From CAWANF01 sp963783355 (GTDB lineage: Bacteria > Bacteroidota > Rhodothermia > Balneolales > DATFMH01): a stretch of 64,000 nt of DNA. Location of the stretch: contig CAWANF010000012.1 in assembly GCA_963783355.1 (NCBI GenBank), positions 62,001-126,000 of the forward strand, written 5' to 3'. Under the pieces are notes generated by a model. That model saw only the letters and a program-made list of their open reading frames with translations. It was not told the origin of the DNA and ran no database searches. The translations under genes were made by a program, and so were the position numbers. Positions 25,236 through 35,111 of this stretch are shown here, piece after piece (the first letter of the stretch is position 1; every line of letters starts with the position of its first letter).

Positions 25236-26152
25236 CGAATATGTCCTTTCACGAGCCTGTTCTCCTGAAAGAAACCCTTGAATACCTGGTTTACGAGGCA
25301 GACGGGTTGTATTTGGACGGCACTTTAGGTGGCGGAGGGCATGCATCGGAAATTCTTAAAAAACTTGGTTCTACCGGCCGGCTCTTTGGCATAGATCAGG
25401 ATGATGAGGCACTCAATGCCGCGAAAATGCGTATCGGCACTGACCCTCGTTTCACACCTGTAAAGGGTAATTTCGGTTATATGGATGTTTTGCTTCCCCC
25501 TGAATTCGTAAAAAGTGTTAGTGGAATACTTTTAGACCTTGGGGTTTCAAGCCATCAGATAGATACCGCTGAACGTGGATTTAGTTTTCAACAAGAGGGT
25601 CCGTTAGATATGCGTATGGGAAACATGACTGGATTGACTGCTTATCAGGTAATTAATGATTATGAGCCTGGTGAACTAAAAAAAATCCTTTTTAAATATG
25701 GTGAAGAACGGCACAGCAATCGGATCGTACGGGCAATACAGCAATCCCGTCCGATTGAGACAACCGGGCAGCTTCGCCGGGTCGTTGAATCCGTCGTAAA
25801 AGGACCCCATTCGACTAAGTCGGTTGCAAGAGTATTTCAGGCAGTACGTATTGAGGTTAATGGTGAACTTGACGTACTGGAAAAAGGATTGAATGCCGGA
25901 CTCAGGTTATTAAAACCCGGGGGCCGGTTTGTAGTTATTTCGTATCACTCCCTGGAAGACAGGATAGTTAAAACATTTTTTAAAACAGGAAATACGGAAG
26001 GTGTAATTCATAAAGATTTTTATGGAAACGTCATTTCGGAGATTGAAATGTTGAGAAATAAGATAATTACTGCGTCAGGAGACGAAATTGCCCGAAATCC
26101 GAGGGCGAGAAGCGCAAAAATGCGGATTGGTATAAAAAAGGTACAGATATGA
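25232..26152 (+). CDS. rsmH: 16S rRNA (cytosine(1402)-N(4))-methyltransferase
   Basis: A 306-residue SAM-dependent methyltransferase. HEPVLLKETLEYL at the N-terminus, the SAM-binding LDGTLGGGGHASEIL near residue 30, and GILLDLGVSSHQIDTAERGFSF near 95 are RsmH hallmarks. Near the C-terminus it has LKPGGRFVVISYHSLEDRIV and NPRARSAKMR. It methylates C1402 in the ribosomal P site and is conserved as the second dcw gene. It overlaps both neighbours by 4 bp, which implies translational coupling. Confidence 0.97.
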   Translation: MTNMSFHEPVLLKETLEYLVYEADGLYLDGTLGGGGHASEILKKLGSTGRLFGIDQDDEALNAAKMRIGTDPRFTPVKGNFGYMDVLLPPEFVKSVSGILLDLGVSSHQIDTAERGFSFQQEGPLDMRMGNMTGLTAYQVINDYEPGELKKILFKYGEERHSNRIVRAIQQSRPIETTGQLRRVVESVVKGPHSTKSVARVFQAVRIEVNGELDVLEKGLNAGLRLLKPGGRFVVISYHSLEDRIVKTFFKTGNTEGVIHKDFYGNVISEIEMLRNKIITASGDEIARNPRARSAKMRIGIKKVQI

Positions 26153-26613
26153 TGTTTGTTCATTCACCACTGAGCAATAAAAAGACTTCACCGAATGTGC
26201 GAAAAAATCGTAGTATGAAAGCTACGCCCGCAAATCCGGATAATTTCAATCACGGACCCAATCAAATATTCAGCCCAAATAACGGTACTGCAAAAACTTA
26301 CGCCGTTAAGAAAAAATCAGCTGATACGAGACCTAAATGGCCTAAAGTCAAACCGTGGAAAGTGATCGTTGGATCTCTCGTTATTGGCCTGGCGGGATTG
26401 CTCTACCTGAACCATGTTTTTCAAACCCAGAGGCTTTTGCAACAGGTAAACCAACTGGAGAACCAATACAATAAGACAAAACGAATATACACCGATACAA
26501 AATATACCTACGACCGGATGATAGGACCTGCCGAAGTGTATAATAAAGCATCAAAACTTGGCCTTGTCAGCGGGAATCCTGCTGATCAGGTAATAATTAT
26601 TAAAAAGCATTGA
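26149..26613 (+). CDS. ftsL: FtsL-like cell division protein
   Basis: A 154-residue protein with a basic cytoplasmic tail of about 75 residues, one membrane segment (VIVGSLVIGLAGLLYLNHVF), and a short periplasmic coiled coil (QRLLQQVNQLENQYNKTKRI). Sequence conservation in FtsL is poor. The call rests on this topology and on its place between rsmH and ftsI. FtsL bridges FtsQ and the FtsW/FtsI septal synthase. The cytoplasmic tail is longer than in E. coli. The stop overlaps the TTG start of ftsI. Confidence 0.8.
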   Translation: MMFVHSPLSNKKTSPNVRKNRSMKATPANPDNFNHGPNQIFSPNNGTAKTYAVKKKSADTRPKWPKVKPWKVIVGSLVIGLAGLLYLNHVFQTQRLLQQVNQLENQYNKTKRIYTDTKYTYDRMIGPAEVYNKASKLGLVSGNPADQVIIIKKH

Positions 26614-28760
26614 GTAAAGAGCATTCTAACATATTAAACAGAATGTTTGTCATTTTTGGGCTGGTACTGATCCTGCCCTGTGCCATTTTATTCCAGATTG
26701 TTCGCATCGATATCTGGTATGGGAAAAATCTGCGCGATTTATGGAGCGCACAAGCCCTGGATTTCATCCCAATACCGGCTCAGCGTGGCGATATCGTGGA
26801 TGATAATGGTCGGATACTGGTTACAAATTCCGTTGAGTATAATTTAGCGGTTGATCCTCTGGCACCCCATATGGATCATCCCAAAATTACTAAAATTTGC
26901 CAAACTCTTGCAAAATTCACCCCTCACACAGACGGCTATTACCTCTCTAAAATTAAGCAATCTCCAAGAGGCACCCGTTACGTTGTACTCGACAAAGGAA
27001 TCAGCGCCAGTGCATACGAGGCCCTGCACGATTTAAATTACCGCGGGCTTATCCTCAATGAGAAATACAAACGCCGCTACAATTACGATTCCCTGGCAGC
27101 AGAAGTCCTGGGCTATGTCAATCATAATATGGATGGCATGACCGGGCTCGAGAAATATTATAACAGCCAACTGAAAGGGGAAGACGGTATTCAGCAGGTT
27201 CAGCGTGATAAAAACGGTCATATTATGGCCATTGTCGGTGCTCCGCGGAAAAAACCTATCAATGGTTATACGCTGCAAACAACCCTCGACCTCCATCTCC
27301 AGGCCATTGTTGAGGAAGAACTTAAGCGGGGTGTGGAACATACCCGTGCCGATCATGGTACCGCGATTGTTATGGATCCCCAAACCGGGGCCATCAAAGC
27401 GATGGCGAATTATCCGACGTATGATCCCAATCACCCGGGATTATCTGGCGATGAAAATCGAAGGAATTACGCTATTTCCGATATGATTGAACCGGGGTCT
27501 ACCTTTAAGATTGTCATGGCGACAACAGCATTGGATCAGGGACTGGTTAATTTCAAAGAAAAATTTGTTACCCCAAAAGACGGAAAACAACTCATCCACG
27601 GACAGTGGATGCGCGACCATGAACCATTGGGCACCATGACGTTTCCGGAAGTCATTCAACGGTCTTCCAATATTGCAACTGCCGACATAGCTATGAAAAT
27701 TCCACCTGATGTATTCTATCAGTATGCCCGGAATTATGGTTTTGGCTCTCCGACTAATATCGATTTACCTAACGAAGAACCCGGGTTATTACATAAGCCG
27801 TATGAATGGACCGAAGTTTCCGAGCCCTGGATGGCCGTCGGTTACGAAGTTCAGGTCACGCCTGTTCAATTGGCTGCCGCCTATTCGGCTCTTGCCAATG
27901 GCGGGGAACTGATGCGTCCTTTCGTTGTTAAAAGAATTCTTGATGATCAGGGCAATACCATAAAATTAGTAAAGCCGGTTGCTGTCAGACAGGTCGCAAA
28001 AAAAGAGACTTTTAAAAAATTGATACCCGTATTTGAAGGTGTCGTTTCTGATACAGGGACTGCTTACCTGGCACAAATTAAAGGCTTAAAAATTGCAGGG
28101 AAAACAGGGACAGCGCAAACATACATCAACGGAAGGTATCGCATGGAATACCGTGCCTCATTTGTAGGCTTCTTCCCTGCCGAACATCCGATGTACCTTT
28201 GCCTTGTGATTATGGACCATCCGCGTTCAAATATTTATGGTGGTCAAACTTCAGCACCCGTGTTTAAAGATATTGCCGAACGCATCATTGATATCGATGG
28301 AAACCTGCAAAATTATATTGACAAAGAGCAGAATTCACCTAATCTTGCGGTTATTCCAAATATAAACGGATTAACAAAAGATCAGGCAAAAACTCTTCTT
28401 GCCAAACAAGGCTTTGATTACCAGTTCGCCGGCGAAGGAAATCTTGTAACTACACAAACACCTGAAGCCGGTACCCAGGCCACTCCCGGAAAGACTGTTA
28501 CCATGACACTGGGAATGGCAGAGAAACTCAGCAATATTAAGAAAGGTCAACTGCCCACCGTCCCGGATGTAAAAGGGATGAGCATGCGTCAGGCCGTACA
28601 CACTTTAATGCTGGCCGGTTACAAAGTCGAAATGATAGGCTCGGGAACTGTATTTACCCAGTTTCCAAAAGCTAAAGCTTCTATGCAGCCAGGAAACAAG
28701 GTCATCATTCGCGGTAAATCAAAGACACTCGGAGAACTTGTAGCGAACAACACTAAATAA
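26610..28760 (+). CDS. ftsI: Septal peptidoglycan transpeptidase (class B PBP) with C-terminal PASTA domains
   Basis: A 716-residue protein beginning at a TTG that overlaps the ftsL stop. An ATG 11 codons later is an alternative. Order of parts: membrane anchor (about 12-30), dimerisation domain with RGDIVDDNGRILVTN, transpeptidase with SxxK in EPGSTFKIVMA (Ser about 296), SxN in RSSNIA (about 350) and KTG in IAGKTGTAQTY (about 497), then two PASTA modules from about 580 to 715 (including TVPDVKGMSMRQAVHTLML). It cross-links septal peptidoglycan with FtsW. PASTA domains on FtsI are common in Bacteroidota and Gram-positives but absent in E. coli. Confidence 0.95.
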   Translation: MSKEHSNILNRMFVIFGLVLILPCAILFQIVRIDIWYGKNLRDLWSAQALDFIPIPAQRGDIVDDNGRILVTNSVEYNLAVDPLAPHMDHPKITKICQTLAKFTPHTDGYYLSKIKQSPRGTRYVVLDKGISASAYEALHDLNYRGLILNEKYKRRYNYDSLAAEVLGYVNHNMDGMTGLEKYYNSQLKGEDGIQQVQRDKNGHIMAIVGAPRKKPINGYTLQTTLDLHLQAIVEEELKRGVEHTRADHGTAIVMDPQTGAIKAMANYPTYDPNHPGLSGDENRRNYAISDMIEPGSTFKIVMATTALDQGLVNFKEKFVTPKDGKQLIHGQWMRDHEPLGTMTFPEVIQRSSNIATADIAMKIPPDVFYQYARNYGFGSPTNIDLPNEEPGLLHKPYEWTEVSEPWMAVGYEVQVTPVQLAAAYSALANGGELMRPFVVKRILDDQGNTIKLVKPVAVRQVAKKETFKKLIPVFEGVVSDTGTAYLAQIKGLKIAGKTGTAQTYINGRYRMEYRASFVGFFPAEHPMYLCLVIMDHPRSNIYGGQTSAPVFKDIAERIIDIDGNLQNYIDKEQNSPNLAVIPNINGLTKDQAKTLLAKQGFDYQFAGEGNLVTTQTPEAGTQATPGKTVTMTLGMAEKLSNIKKGQLPTVPDVKGMSMRQAVHTLMLAGYKVEMIGSGTVFTQFPKAKASMQPGNKVIIRGKSKTLGELVANNTK

Positions 28761-28767
28761 AGAATTT

Positions 28768-30249
28768 TTGACATTTAACGACATCATATTACTTTGCAAT
28801 CCTCATTCGATATCGGGCCCCATTCCTGATACGATAGGACACATTGTACAGGATTCCCGGAAAGTGAATCCTGGAGATGTCTTTGTAGCTATCAGAGGAA
28901 CTCAATCGGACGGACACGATTTCATTCCGAAAGCTGCCGAAGCGGGAGCATCTGTCATCATTGCCGAGACAAAAGTCATCGTACCCGGTTCCGTTACTTT
29001 GCTGGTTGTTCCGAACACGAGACAACTTTTAAATTCCCTGGCCCTTTTAGAATATGGAAACCCTCAAAATTCCCTGACATTTATCGGGGTCACCGGAACA
29101 AACGGAAAAACTACCGTTTCCACCCTGATTTACCAGGTATTAACCACACTGGGATATAAAACAGCCCTGTTGGGAACCGTATCCAAACATATCGGTGACC
29201 AAATTACGCCCAGCAAGCTGACAACAGCTGATGCGGTAGAATTAGCATCCGATTTGAACCAGGCTGTGGAAGCCGGTGCCGAATATCTGGTAATGGAAGT
29301 TTCCTCACACGCCCTGGATCAGGACCGCGTGGCTGGAATACCATTTAAAGTCGGCATTTTCACCAATCTTACACACGATCACCTGGATTATCATAAAACG
29401 TTTGAAGCGTACGCCAAGGCTAAGAAAAAACTTTTTGACGGATTGTCTTCCGATTCATCCGCCATCATCAATACCGATGACGAAAATGCAAAATATATGG
29501 TCAGGGATTGCAGGGCTGACGTCTGGGAATGCAATATTGATAATGAAGATGCTCTTACAAATATTATATCAAACACAACGGACGGGCTAGTCCTTGAAAT
29601 CGATGAAACCATTGTTCAAAGCCCTTTAACAGGACATTTCAATGCTATAAATGTCACCGAAGCCTATTTAAGTTGCCTGGCATTAGGCTGTTCCCAAAGC
29701 AATGTGGCTTCAGCACTCGCTTCAGCAGCTGGTGCCCCCGGCAGGATGGAAAGAGTCTCTATAGATAATCAGCCCGGACTGCCACATGTTTTTGTCGATT
29801 ATGCTCATACTCCGGATGCATTAAAAAATGTTTCCGAAACCCTGTTCCAGCTTAAAAGGGACCATCAAAAACTACACATTTTATTCGGATGCGGGGGAAA
29901 CCGCGATCAGGCCAAGCGGCCCAAAATGGCTAAAATTGCTGAACATTTTGGAAATCTGATCATGGTTACATCCGATAATCCAAGGTTTGAAGATCCGGAG
30001 ATGATCATCGACGATATCTTCACCGGTTTTAAAAACCCGCAGCAACACAAAAGAATCAGTAACAGGAAAGAAGCTATTAATAATATCATCCAAAATGCCG
30101 GTACTGATGACATTGTTTTGATTGCCGGCAAAGGCCATGAAAATTACCAGGAGATTAACGGCATCAGAATTCACCTGGATGATCGGGAACTTGCCAGAGA
30201 TGCACTAACGAATCGCCTGAAACAATCTCAAACCAGGGAGGTCAATTAA
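28768..30249 (+). CDS. murE: UDP-N-acetylmuramoyl-L-alanyl-D-glutamate--2,6-diaminopimelate ligase
   Basis: A 493-residue Mur ligase starting at TTG 28768. It has the ATP-binding GVTGTNGKTTVSTLIYQVL near residue 107, MEVSSHALDQDRVAGI and FTNLTHDHLDYHKTFE in the central domain, and FVDYAHTPDALKNV. The C-terminal DNPR motif (VTSDNPRFEDPEMI, about residue 405) is the known marker for meso-diaminopimelate specificity, so the peptidoglycan should be of the A1-gamma DAP type. It adds the third residue of the stem peptide. The 1-bp overlap with mraY continues the tight operon. Confidence 0.96.
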   Translation: MTFNDIILLCNPHSISGPIPDTIGHIVQDSRKVNPGDVFVAIRGTQSDGHDFIPKAAEAGASVIIAETKVIVPGSVTLLVVPNTRQLLNSLALLEYGNPQNSLTFIGVTGTNGKTTVSTLIYQVLTTLGYKTALLGTVSKHIGDQITPSKLTTADAVELASDLNQAVEAGAEYLVMEVSSHALDQDRVAGIPFKVGIFTNLTHDHLDYHKTFEAYAKAKKKLFDGLSSDSSAIINTDDENAKYMVRDCRADVWECNIDNEDALTNIISNTTDGLVLEIDETIVQSPLTGHFNAINVTEAYLSCLALGCSQSNVASALASAAGAPGRMERVSIDNQPGLPHVFVDYAHTPDALKNVSETLFQLKRDHQKLHILFGCGGNRDQAKRPKMAKIAEHFGNLIMVTSDNPRFEDPEMIIDDIFTGFKNPQQHKRISNRKEAINNIIQNAGTDDIVLIAGKGHENYQEINGIRIHLDDRELARDALTNRLKQSQTREVN

Positions 30250-31385
30250 TGTTATACCTTCTTTTGCGTTGGTTTGAACAGAATTTCCATCCACCTGGAT
30301 TTGGTGCTTTTGCCTTTATTTCGGTAAGAAGTGCATTTGCGGCAACTACGGCATTAATCATCAGCCTGATTCTTGGCAAACGAATTATCGAGTGGCTGCA
30401 GAAAATGCAATTGGGAGAAACCATTCGCACTGATATCGGGCTTGATCATCATCTTGCCAAAGCCGGCACACCGACTATGGGCGGTATCATCATCCTGATG
30501 GCTACCATTATCCCCACCCTGCTTTGGATTAAACCGGATAATATTTACGGATGGCTTATTATGTTCGTCATGCTTTTCCTGGGTGGCGTCGGATTTGTGG
30601 ATGATTATATCAAAACGATAAAAAAGGATAAAAAGGGATTGTTAAGCTGGGTCAAAATAGCCGGACAGGTATTCGTGGGCCTCATTTTAGCTCTTGTACT
30701 CTACTTCTATCCTGAATTTCATTCGTACAACACGCTCAGTACGGTTCCATTCGTCAAGAATGTAAATATCGATTACGCCATCTTTGGCAAATCACTGGGA
30801 TGGCTTACGTACATACCCGTCGTCATTTTTGTGATTACCGCTGTAAGTAATGCCGTAAACCTGACTGACGGACTGGACGGAATGGCAACCGGAATTTCTG
30901 CTATTGTAACTATTGCACTGGGCATCCTGAGCTATGTTTCTGGACGGACTGACTTTTCGAACTTCCTCAATATTCTCTATCTGCCCGGAACCGGTGAATT
31001 GACCGTTTTTGCAGCTTCGATGATCGGTGCCTGTTTCGGATTTCTATGGTACAACACCTATCCGGCACAGGTTTTCATGGGAGACACCGGCTCCCTGGCT
31101 CTTGGCGGAGCTATTGGCGCCCTTGCCCTTATGGTACGAAAAGAATTGTTATTGCCCGTTTTATGTGGTGTTTTCTTTATGGAAACAGTCTCTGTAATCA
31201 TTCAAACAACGTACTTCAAATACACACGGAAGAAACAGGGTGAAGGTAAACGATTCTTCCTGATGGCCCCGATTCATCATCATTTTGAAAAGAAAGGCTG
31301 GGAAGAACCCAAAATCGTCGTTCGTTTTTGGATCATCTCTATCCTGCTGGCCATTCTGAGCATTATAACATTGAAACTTAGATGA
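30249..31385 (+). CDS. mraY: Phospho-N-acetylmuramoyl-pentapeptide transferase
   Basis: A 378-residue integral membrane enzyme with about ten spans. Family motifs are visible: KAGTPTMGGIIILMA near residue 75, GFVDDYIKTIKKDKKGL near 115, AVNLTDGLDGMATG near 205 and MGDTGSLALGGAIGALA near 275. MAPIHHHFEKKGWEE, the histidine-rich loop, follows near 340. It transfers phospho-MurNAc-pentapeptide to undecaprenyl phosphate to make lipid I. The stop overlaps the murD start. Confidence 0.97.
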   Translation: MLYLLLRWFEQNFHPPGFGAFAFISVRSAFAATTALIISLILGKRIIEWLQKMQLGETIRTDIGLDHHLAKAGTPTMGGIIILMATIIPTLLWIKPDNIYGWLIMFVMLFLGGVGFVDDYIKTIKKDKKGLLSWVKIAGQVFVGLILALVLYFYPEFHSYNTLSTVPFVKNVNIDYAIFGKSLGWLTYIPVVIFVITAVSNAVNLTDGLDGMATGISAIVTIALGILSYVSGRTDFSNFLNILYLPGTGELTVFAASMIGACFGFLWYNTYPAQVFMGDTGSLALGGAIGALALMVRKELLLPVLCGVFFMETVSVIIQTTYFKYTRKKQGEGKRFFLMAPIHHHFEKKGWEEPKIVVRFWIISILLAILSIITLKLR

Positions 31386-32743
31386 TCGAAGTTAAAGGTA
31401 AACATATCACTGTTGCTGGTGCTGCCCGAAGCGGGGCCGCGGTTGCTGTGTTATTGACTGGCAAAGGTGCCGATGTCTTTGTGACAGATAATGGTTCTAT
31501 AAGCGATCCCATAAAAGCCCGCTTGCAGCAAAATCATGTTCCTTTTGAAGAAAATGGACACACTAAAGAAGCATTGCAAAGTGATTTTCTGGTTGTGAGC
31601 CCCGGTGTTCCGACGGAAGCGGATATTGTTCAGCATTATCTAAAAAAGAATAAACATATCTATTCTGAAATGGAGGTCGCCAGCTGGTTTTGCAAAAGTG
31701 AAATGGTTGCCATCACAGGAACGAATGGAAAAACAACGACAACAAGCTGGATTGATCATGTCTGGAAAACGGCCGGGAAAAAACATATCACGGCTGGAAA
31801 TATCGGACTGGCTCTTTCCGATGTTGTTGATAAATCGGATGCAAATACCGATGTCATTCTCGAAGTCAGCAGTTTCCAGTTAGATCATGTCGATCAGTTT
31901 CGTCCAAAGGTCAGTATAATCTTAAATATCACCCCGGATCACCTGAATCGATACCAGTATAAGTTTGAAAATTATATACGCTCGAAGGCAAGAATTTTTG
32001 AAAACCAAAAGAACGAAGACGTATTGATTTATTCCGGGGACGACCCGGTCTTATGCAAAGCCATAGAAGATTACCGTGATAAAAAATACGGCCCAAAAAC
32101 CTGGACATTTTCGATTGACAAGGAAGTCGAACAGGGAGCTTTTGTCAGAGACAACCAGATTATTTTAAAAACCAACAATCGTGAGGAAGTGTTGATGAAT
32201 ACTGAAGAAGTGGTTTTAAACGGACGTCACAATCTAAATAATGGCCTGGCAACTGCTTTGGCTGCAAGAGCTTTTGAGATTAAAAACGACATCATTCGCG
32301 ATAGCCTGATGAAGTTTGAAGGCGTGGAACACCGGCTCGAGTTTGTTCGTGAACTGGATGGCGTACGTTATATCAACGATAGTAAAGCCACCAATGTTAA
32401 TGCCGTCTGGTATGCTCTCGACAGCTTCAAGATGCCGATGGTTTTGATTATGGGCGGACGTGACAAAGGCAATGATTATTCGGAATTGTTTAATCAGATC
32501 CGGGAAAAAGTCCACACGATTATTGCAATTGGTGAAGGTACCGAACAGATAAAAAAACAACTGACGGATGTGGCTCCGAATCTTGTAACAGCCAACAGTA
32601 TGGAAGAAGCGGTCAGGACAGCCAGAAAAATGTCTAAACGCGGTGAAGTGGTATTGCTGAGCCCGGCCTGCGCTTCATTCGACATGTTCCAGAATTATGA
32701 ACACCGCGGCAAAGAGTTTAAAAAATTTGTGAATAATCTCTGA
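31382..32743 (+). CDS. murD: UDP-N-acetylmuramoyl-L-alanine--D-glutamate ligase
   Basis: A 453-residue Mur ligase: Rossmann-like domain 1 (HITVAGAARSGAAVAVLL), ATP-binding AITGTNGKTTTTSWIDHV near residue 115, EVSSFQLDHVDQFRP and NITPDHLNRYQ in the central domain. The C-terminal GGRDKGNDYSEL and LLSPACASFDMFQNYEHRGK motifs are specific to MurD. It adds D-glutamate to UDP-MurNAc-L-Ala in the cytoplasm. Normal length. It is 1 bp from ftsW. Confidence 0.97.
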   Translation: MIEVKGKHITVAGAARSGAAVAVLLTGKGADVFVTDNGSISDPIKARLQQNHVPFEENGHTKEALQSDFLVVSPGVPTEADIVQHYLKKNKHIYSEMEVASWFCKSEMVAITGTNGKTTTTSWIDHVWKTAGKKHITAGNIGLALSDVVDKSDANTDVILEVSSFQLDHVDQFRPKVSIILNITPDHLNRYQYKFENYIRSKARIFENQKNEDVLIYSGDDPVLCKAIEDYRDKKYGPKTWTFSIDKEVEQGAFVRDNQIILKTNNREEVLMNTEEVVLNGRHNLNNGLATALAARAFEIKNDIIRDSLMKFEGVEHRLEFVRELDGVRYINDSKATNVNAVWYALDSFKMPMVLIMGGRDKGNDYSELFNQIREKVHTIIAIGEGTEQIKKQLTDVAPNLVTANSMEEAVRTARKMSKRGEVVLLSPACASFDMFQNYEHRGKEFKKFVNNL

Positions 32744-32744
32744 T

Positions 32745-33920
32745 ATGTATTATACCTCGGCACATAATAAAAATCCTTACATACTGGCTACCAATTCAGA
32801 CGAAATTGATGCCGGTAAAAGAGGCAGCGATCGCATCCTGCTGGCAGTGGTCATCATGCTTATGATGGTCGGTTTGCTGGCTGTCTATTCTGCTATTGCT
32901 TATTTCGCCGAGACCCGTAATACAACCGCCGGACACCTTTTGGCCATTCATATGGTTAAAATGGGTATTGCTTTCTTCGCTCTGCTCATCTTTTCAAAAA
33001 TAGATTACCGGCTGCTGGCGCGTTTCAGTAAAATCGCCTTACTGCTGAGCTGGCTGTTTCTGGGCATCGTTATCGTTTTCGGAGTTCAGAAATTCGGTGC
33101 AAAACGGGAATTGATACTGGGATCGTTTTCATTTCAGCCTACATCGTTCGCTTCATCGGCACTGATTATTTATGTAGCGAGTTTGTTGGATCAAAAACAA
33201 GAGTATATCAAAAGCTTTTCGCGTTCTTTTATGCCAGCTATGATTTGGATTATCGTTACCTGCGGTCTTATCGGGATTGAAGATTACAGCACGGCAGCCG
33301 TTCTTATGGGTATCTGCCTGATTATGTTGTTCGTCGGGCGCATGAATACACTTCACATAATCGGCTTAATTATCATTGGTGTTATGGGAAGTGTCATTTT
33401 AATTACCCACAACCCTGCCCGTATGCGCCGAATCACCAATTACGTGGATCAGGTCATTCACATTAAAAGCGATACTTTTGCGCGTCACGATGGTTACCAG
33501 GCTCAACAATCACAAATAGCTATTGCACGCGGCGAAGTTTTCGGCGTCGGCATGGGCAAGAGCTCGGAACGCTATTTTCTTCCGGCACCTTACAACGATT
33601 TTATTTTTTCCATTATCACCGAAGAATACGGACTGATTGGAGCCGGCTTCATCTTACTCCTGTATACCATCATCATGTTTCGTGGTTTTATACATATCGC
33701 CCGAAACGCGCGGGACAACCTTGGAACCCTGATTGCCGTCGGTTGTACGATCAGTATCAGTTTTTATGCTTTTGTAAATGCAGCGGTAGCCGTGGGATTG
33801 TTTCCCGTGACCGGTTTACCGATGCCCTTTGTCAGTTATGGCGGTACCAGTATGTTGTTTACGGGCTGCCTGGTTGGAATACTTTTAAATATTTCAAAAA
33901 AACGAAAAGTCACAGCTTGA
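32745..33920 (+). CDS. ftsW: Septal peptidoglycan glycosyltransferase of the SEDS family
   Basis: A 391-residue polytopic protein with about ten membrane spans and a 25-residue cytoplasmic N-terminus. SEDS signatures include GHLLAIHMVKMG, EDYSTAAVLMG, AQQSQIAIARGEVFGVGMGK with the catalytic-region Asp in YNDFIFSIITEEYGLIG, and GLPMPFVSYGGTSM near residue 360. FtsW polymerises lipid II at the septum together with FtsI. Its place between murD and murG is classic. RodA is the alternative in principle, but the dcw context favours FtsW. Confidence 0.93.
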   Translation: MYYTSAHNKNPYILATNSDEIDAGKRGSDRILLAVVIMLMMVGLLAVYSAIAYFAETRNTTAGHLLAIHMVKMGIAFFALLIFSKIDYRLLARFSKIALLLSWLFLGIVIVFGVQKFGAKRELILGSFSFQPTSFASSALIIYVASLLDQKQEYIKSFSRSFMPAMIWIIVTCGLIGIEDYSTAAVLMGICLIMLFVGRMNTLHIIGLIIIGVMGSVILITHNPARMRRITNYVDQVIHIKSDTFARHDGYQAQQSQIAIARGEVFGVGMGKSSERYFLPAPYNDFIFSIITEEYGLIGAGFILLLYTIIMFRGFIHIARNARDNLGTLIAVGCTISISFYAFVNAAVAVGLFPVTGLPMPFVSYGGTSMLFTGCLVGILLNISKKRKVTA

Positions 33921-33983
33921 CAGATATTCACATCACATATAATCCATTTTTACCAGTCATTTGTAACTCATTGGAGGTGCAAC

Positions 33984-35111
33984 ATGGCTGATAAATATCG
34001 TGTGCTCGTTGCGGCAGGTGGTACCGGAGGACATATCTTCCCGGCTATCTCTATTGCTGATGCACTGCGTGAGCTAAACCCGGACAGCGAGATAGAATTC
34101 GTCGGCACGCGGGATCGCATGGAGTGGATTGTGGTACCTAATGCGGGATATAAAATCAACAATATCTGGATAAGCGGATTTCATCGTCGATTGACCATGA
34201 AGAATTTATTGTTCCCGGTAAAATTGACGGTCAGTTTACTGCAAAGCCGGAGTATTCTTCGTCGTTTTCGCCCTGATGTGGTTGTTGCCTGCGGTGGATT
34301 TGTCGCCGGACCGGCCGGATGGGTCGCTGGTAAAATGAAGATACCGGTAGTACTGCAGGAACAAAACAGCTTTCCCGGTGTAACGAATCGTTTACTGGCA
34401 AAAAATGCTCAAATCATTTTCACGGCGTTTCAACAGGCTGAAAATTATTTTCCAAAAAAGAAAATAAAGTTGATGGGAAATCCGACACGTAAGTCGTTAT
34501 TGCGTGCAGATAAAAATAAGGGCTTTGAACGTTTTGGATTCAAGGAAGGCAAGCCCACACTGTTGGTCATGGGTGGAAGCGGCGGAGCGCGTGCACTTAA
34601 TGATGCTATGTTAAAAAATCTGGATGCCCTGCACGATAAATTGGGCCTGCAGATTATATGGCAGTGCGGAACGCGCTATTATGATGATTTAAAAGTGCGC
34701 GTGAATTCAAACAGGTATGCTAATTTGAGGCTGCTTTCCTTTTTGGATCATATGGCTGAAGCCTATGTCGTCAGTGATTTGGTTATCAGCCGGGCCGGAG
34801 CCATCAGTTGTGCTGAGCTCACAATGATTGGCAAGCCCAGTATCCTGATTCCATCGCCCAATGTAGCCGGCGATCATCAAACTAAAAATGCTATGGCACT
34901 GGCCGATAACGGGGCTACCATTTTACTTAAAGACAAAGAACTGAATCAGCGGTTGTATAAAGAGATTGAAGATTTATACAAGAATCCTGAAAAATTAAAA
35001 AAGATTTCAACGGCGGCTAAAAATATGGCTATGCCCGATGCCGCCAAACATATTGCAAAGGAAATAATCACATTAATTGAAAAAAATTATAAGAAAACCG
35101 GTGTCGAATGA
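33984..35111 (+). CDS. murG: Undecaprenyldiphospho-muramoylpentapeptide beta-N-acetylglucosaminyltransferase
   Basis: A 375-residue GT-B glycosyltransferase with a strong Shine-Dalgarno sequence (TTGGAGG) upstream. The N-terminal glycine-rich loop AAGGTGGHIFPAISIADAL, VACGGFVAGPAGWVAG and LQEQNSFPGVTNRLLA are typical. The second domain has MGGSGGARALNDAM and VISRAGAISCAELTMIGKPS, where the UDP-GlcNAc-binding region lies. It adds GlcNAc to lipid I to form lipid II at the inner face of the membrane. It overlaps murC by 4 bp. Confidence 0.97.
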   Translation: MADKYRVLVAAGGTGGHIFPAISIADALRELNPDSEIEFVGTRDRMEWIVVPNAGYKINNIWISGFHRRLTMKNLLFPVKLTVSLLQSRSILRRFRPDVVVACGGFVAGPAGWVAGKMKIPVVLQEQNSFPGVTNRLLAKNAQIIFTAFQQAENYFPKKKIKLMGNPTRKSLLRADKNKGFERFGFKEGKPTLLVMGGSGGARALNDAMLKNLDALHDKLGLQIIWQCGTRYYDDLKVRVNSNRYANLRLLSFLDHMAEAYVVSDLVISRAGAISCAELTMIGKPSILIPSPNVAGDHQTKNAMALADNGATILLKDKELNQRLYKEIEDLYKNPEKLKKISTAAKNMAMPDAAKHIAKEIITLIEKNYKKTGVE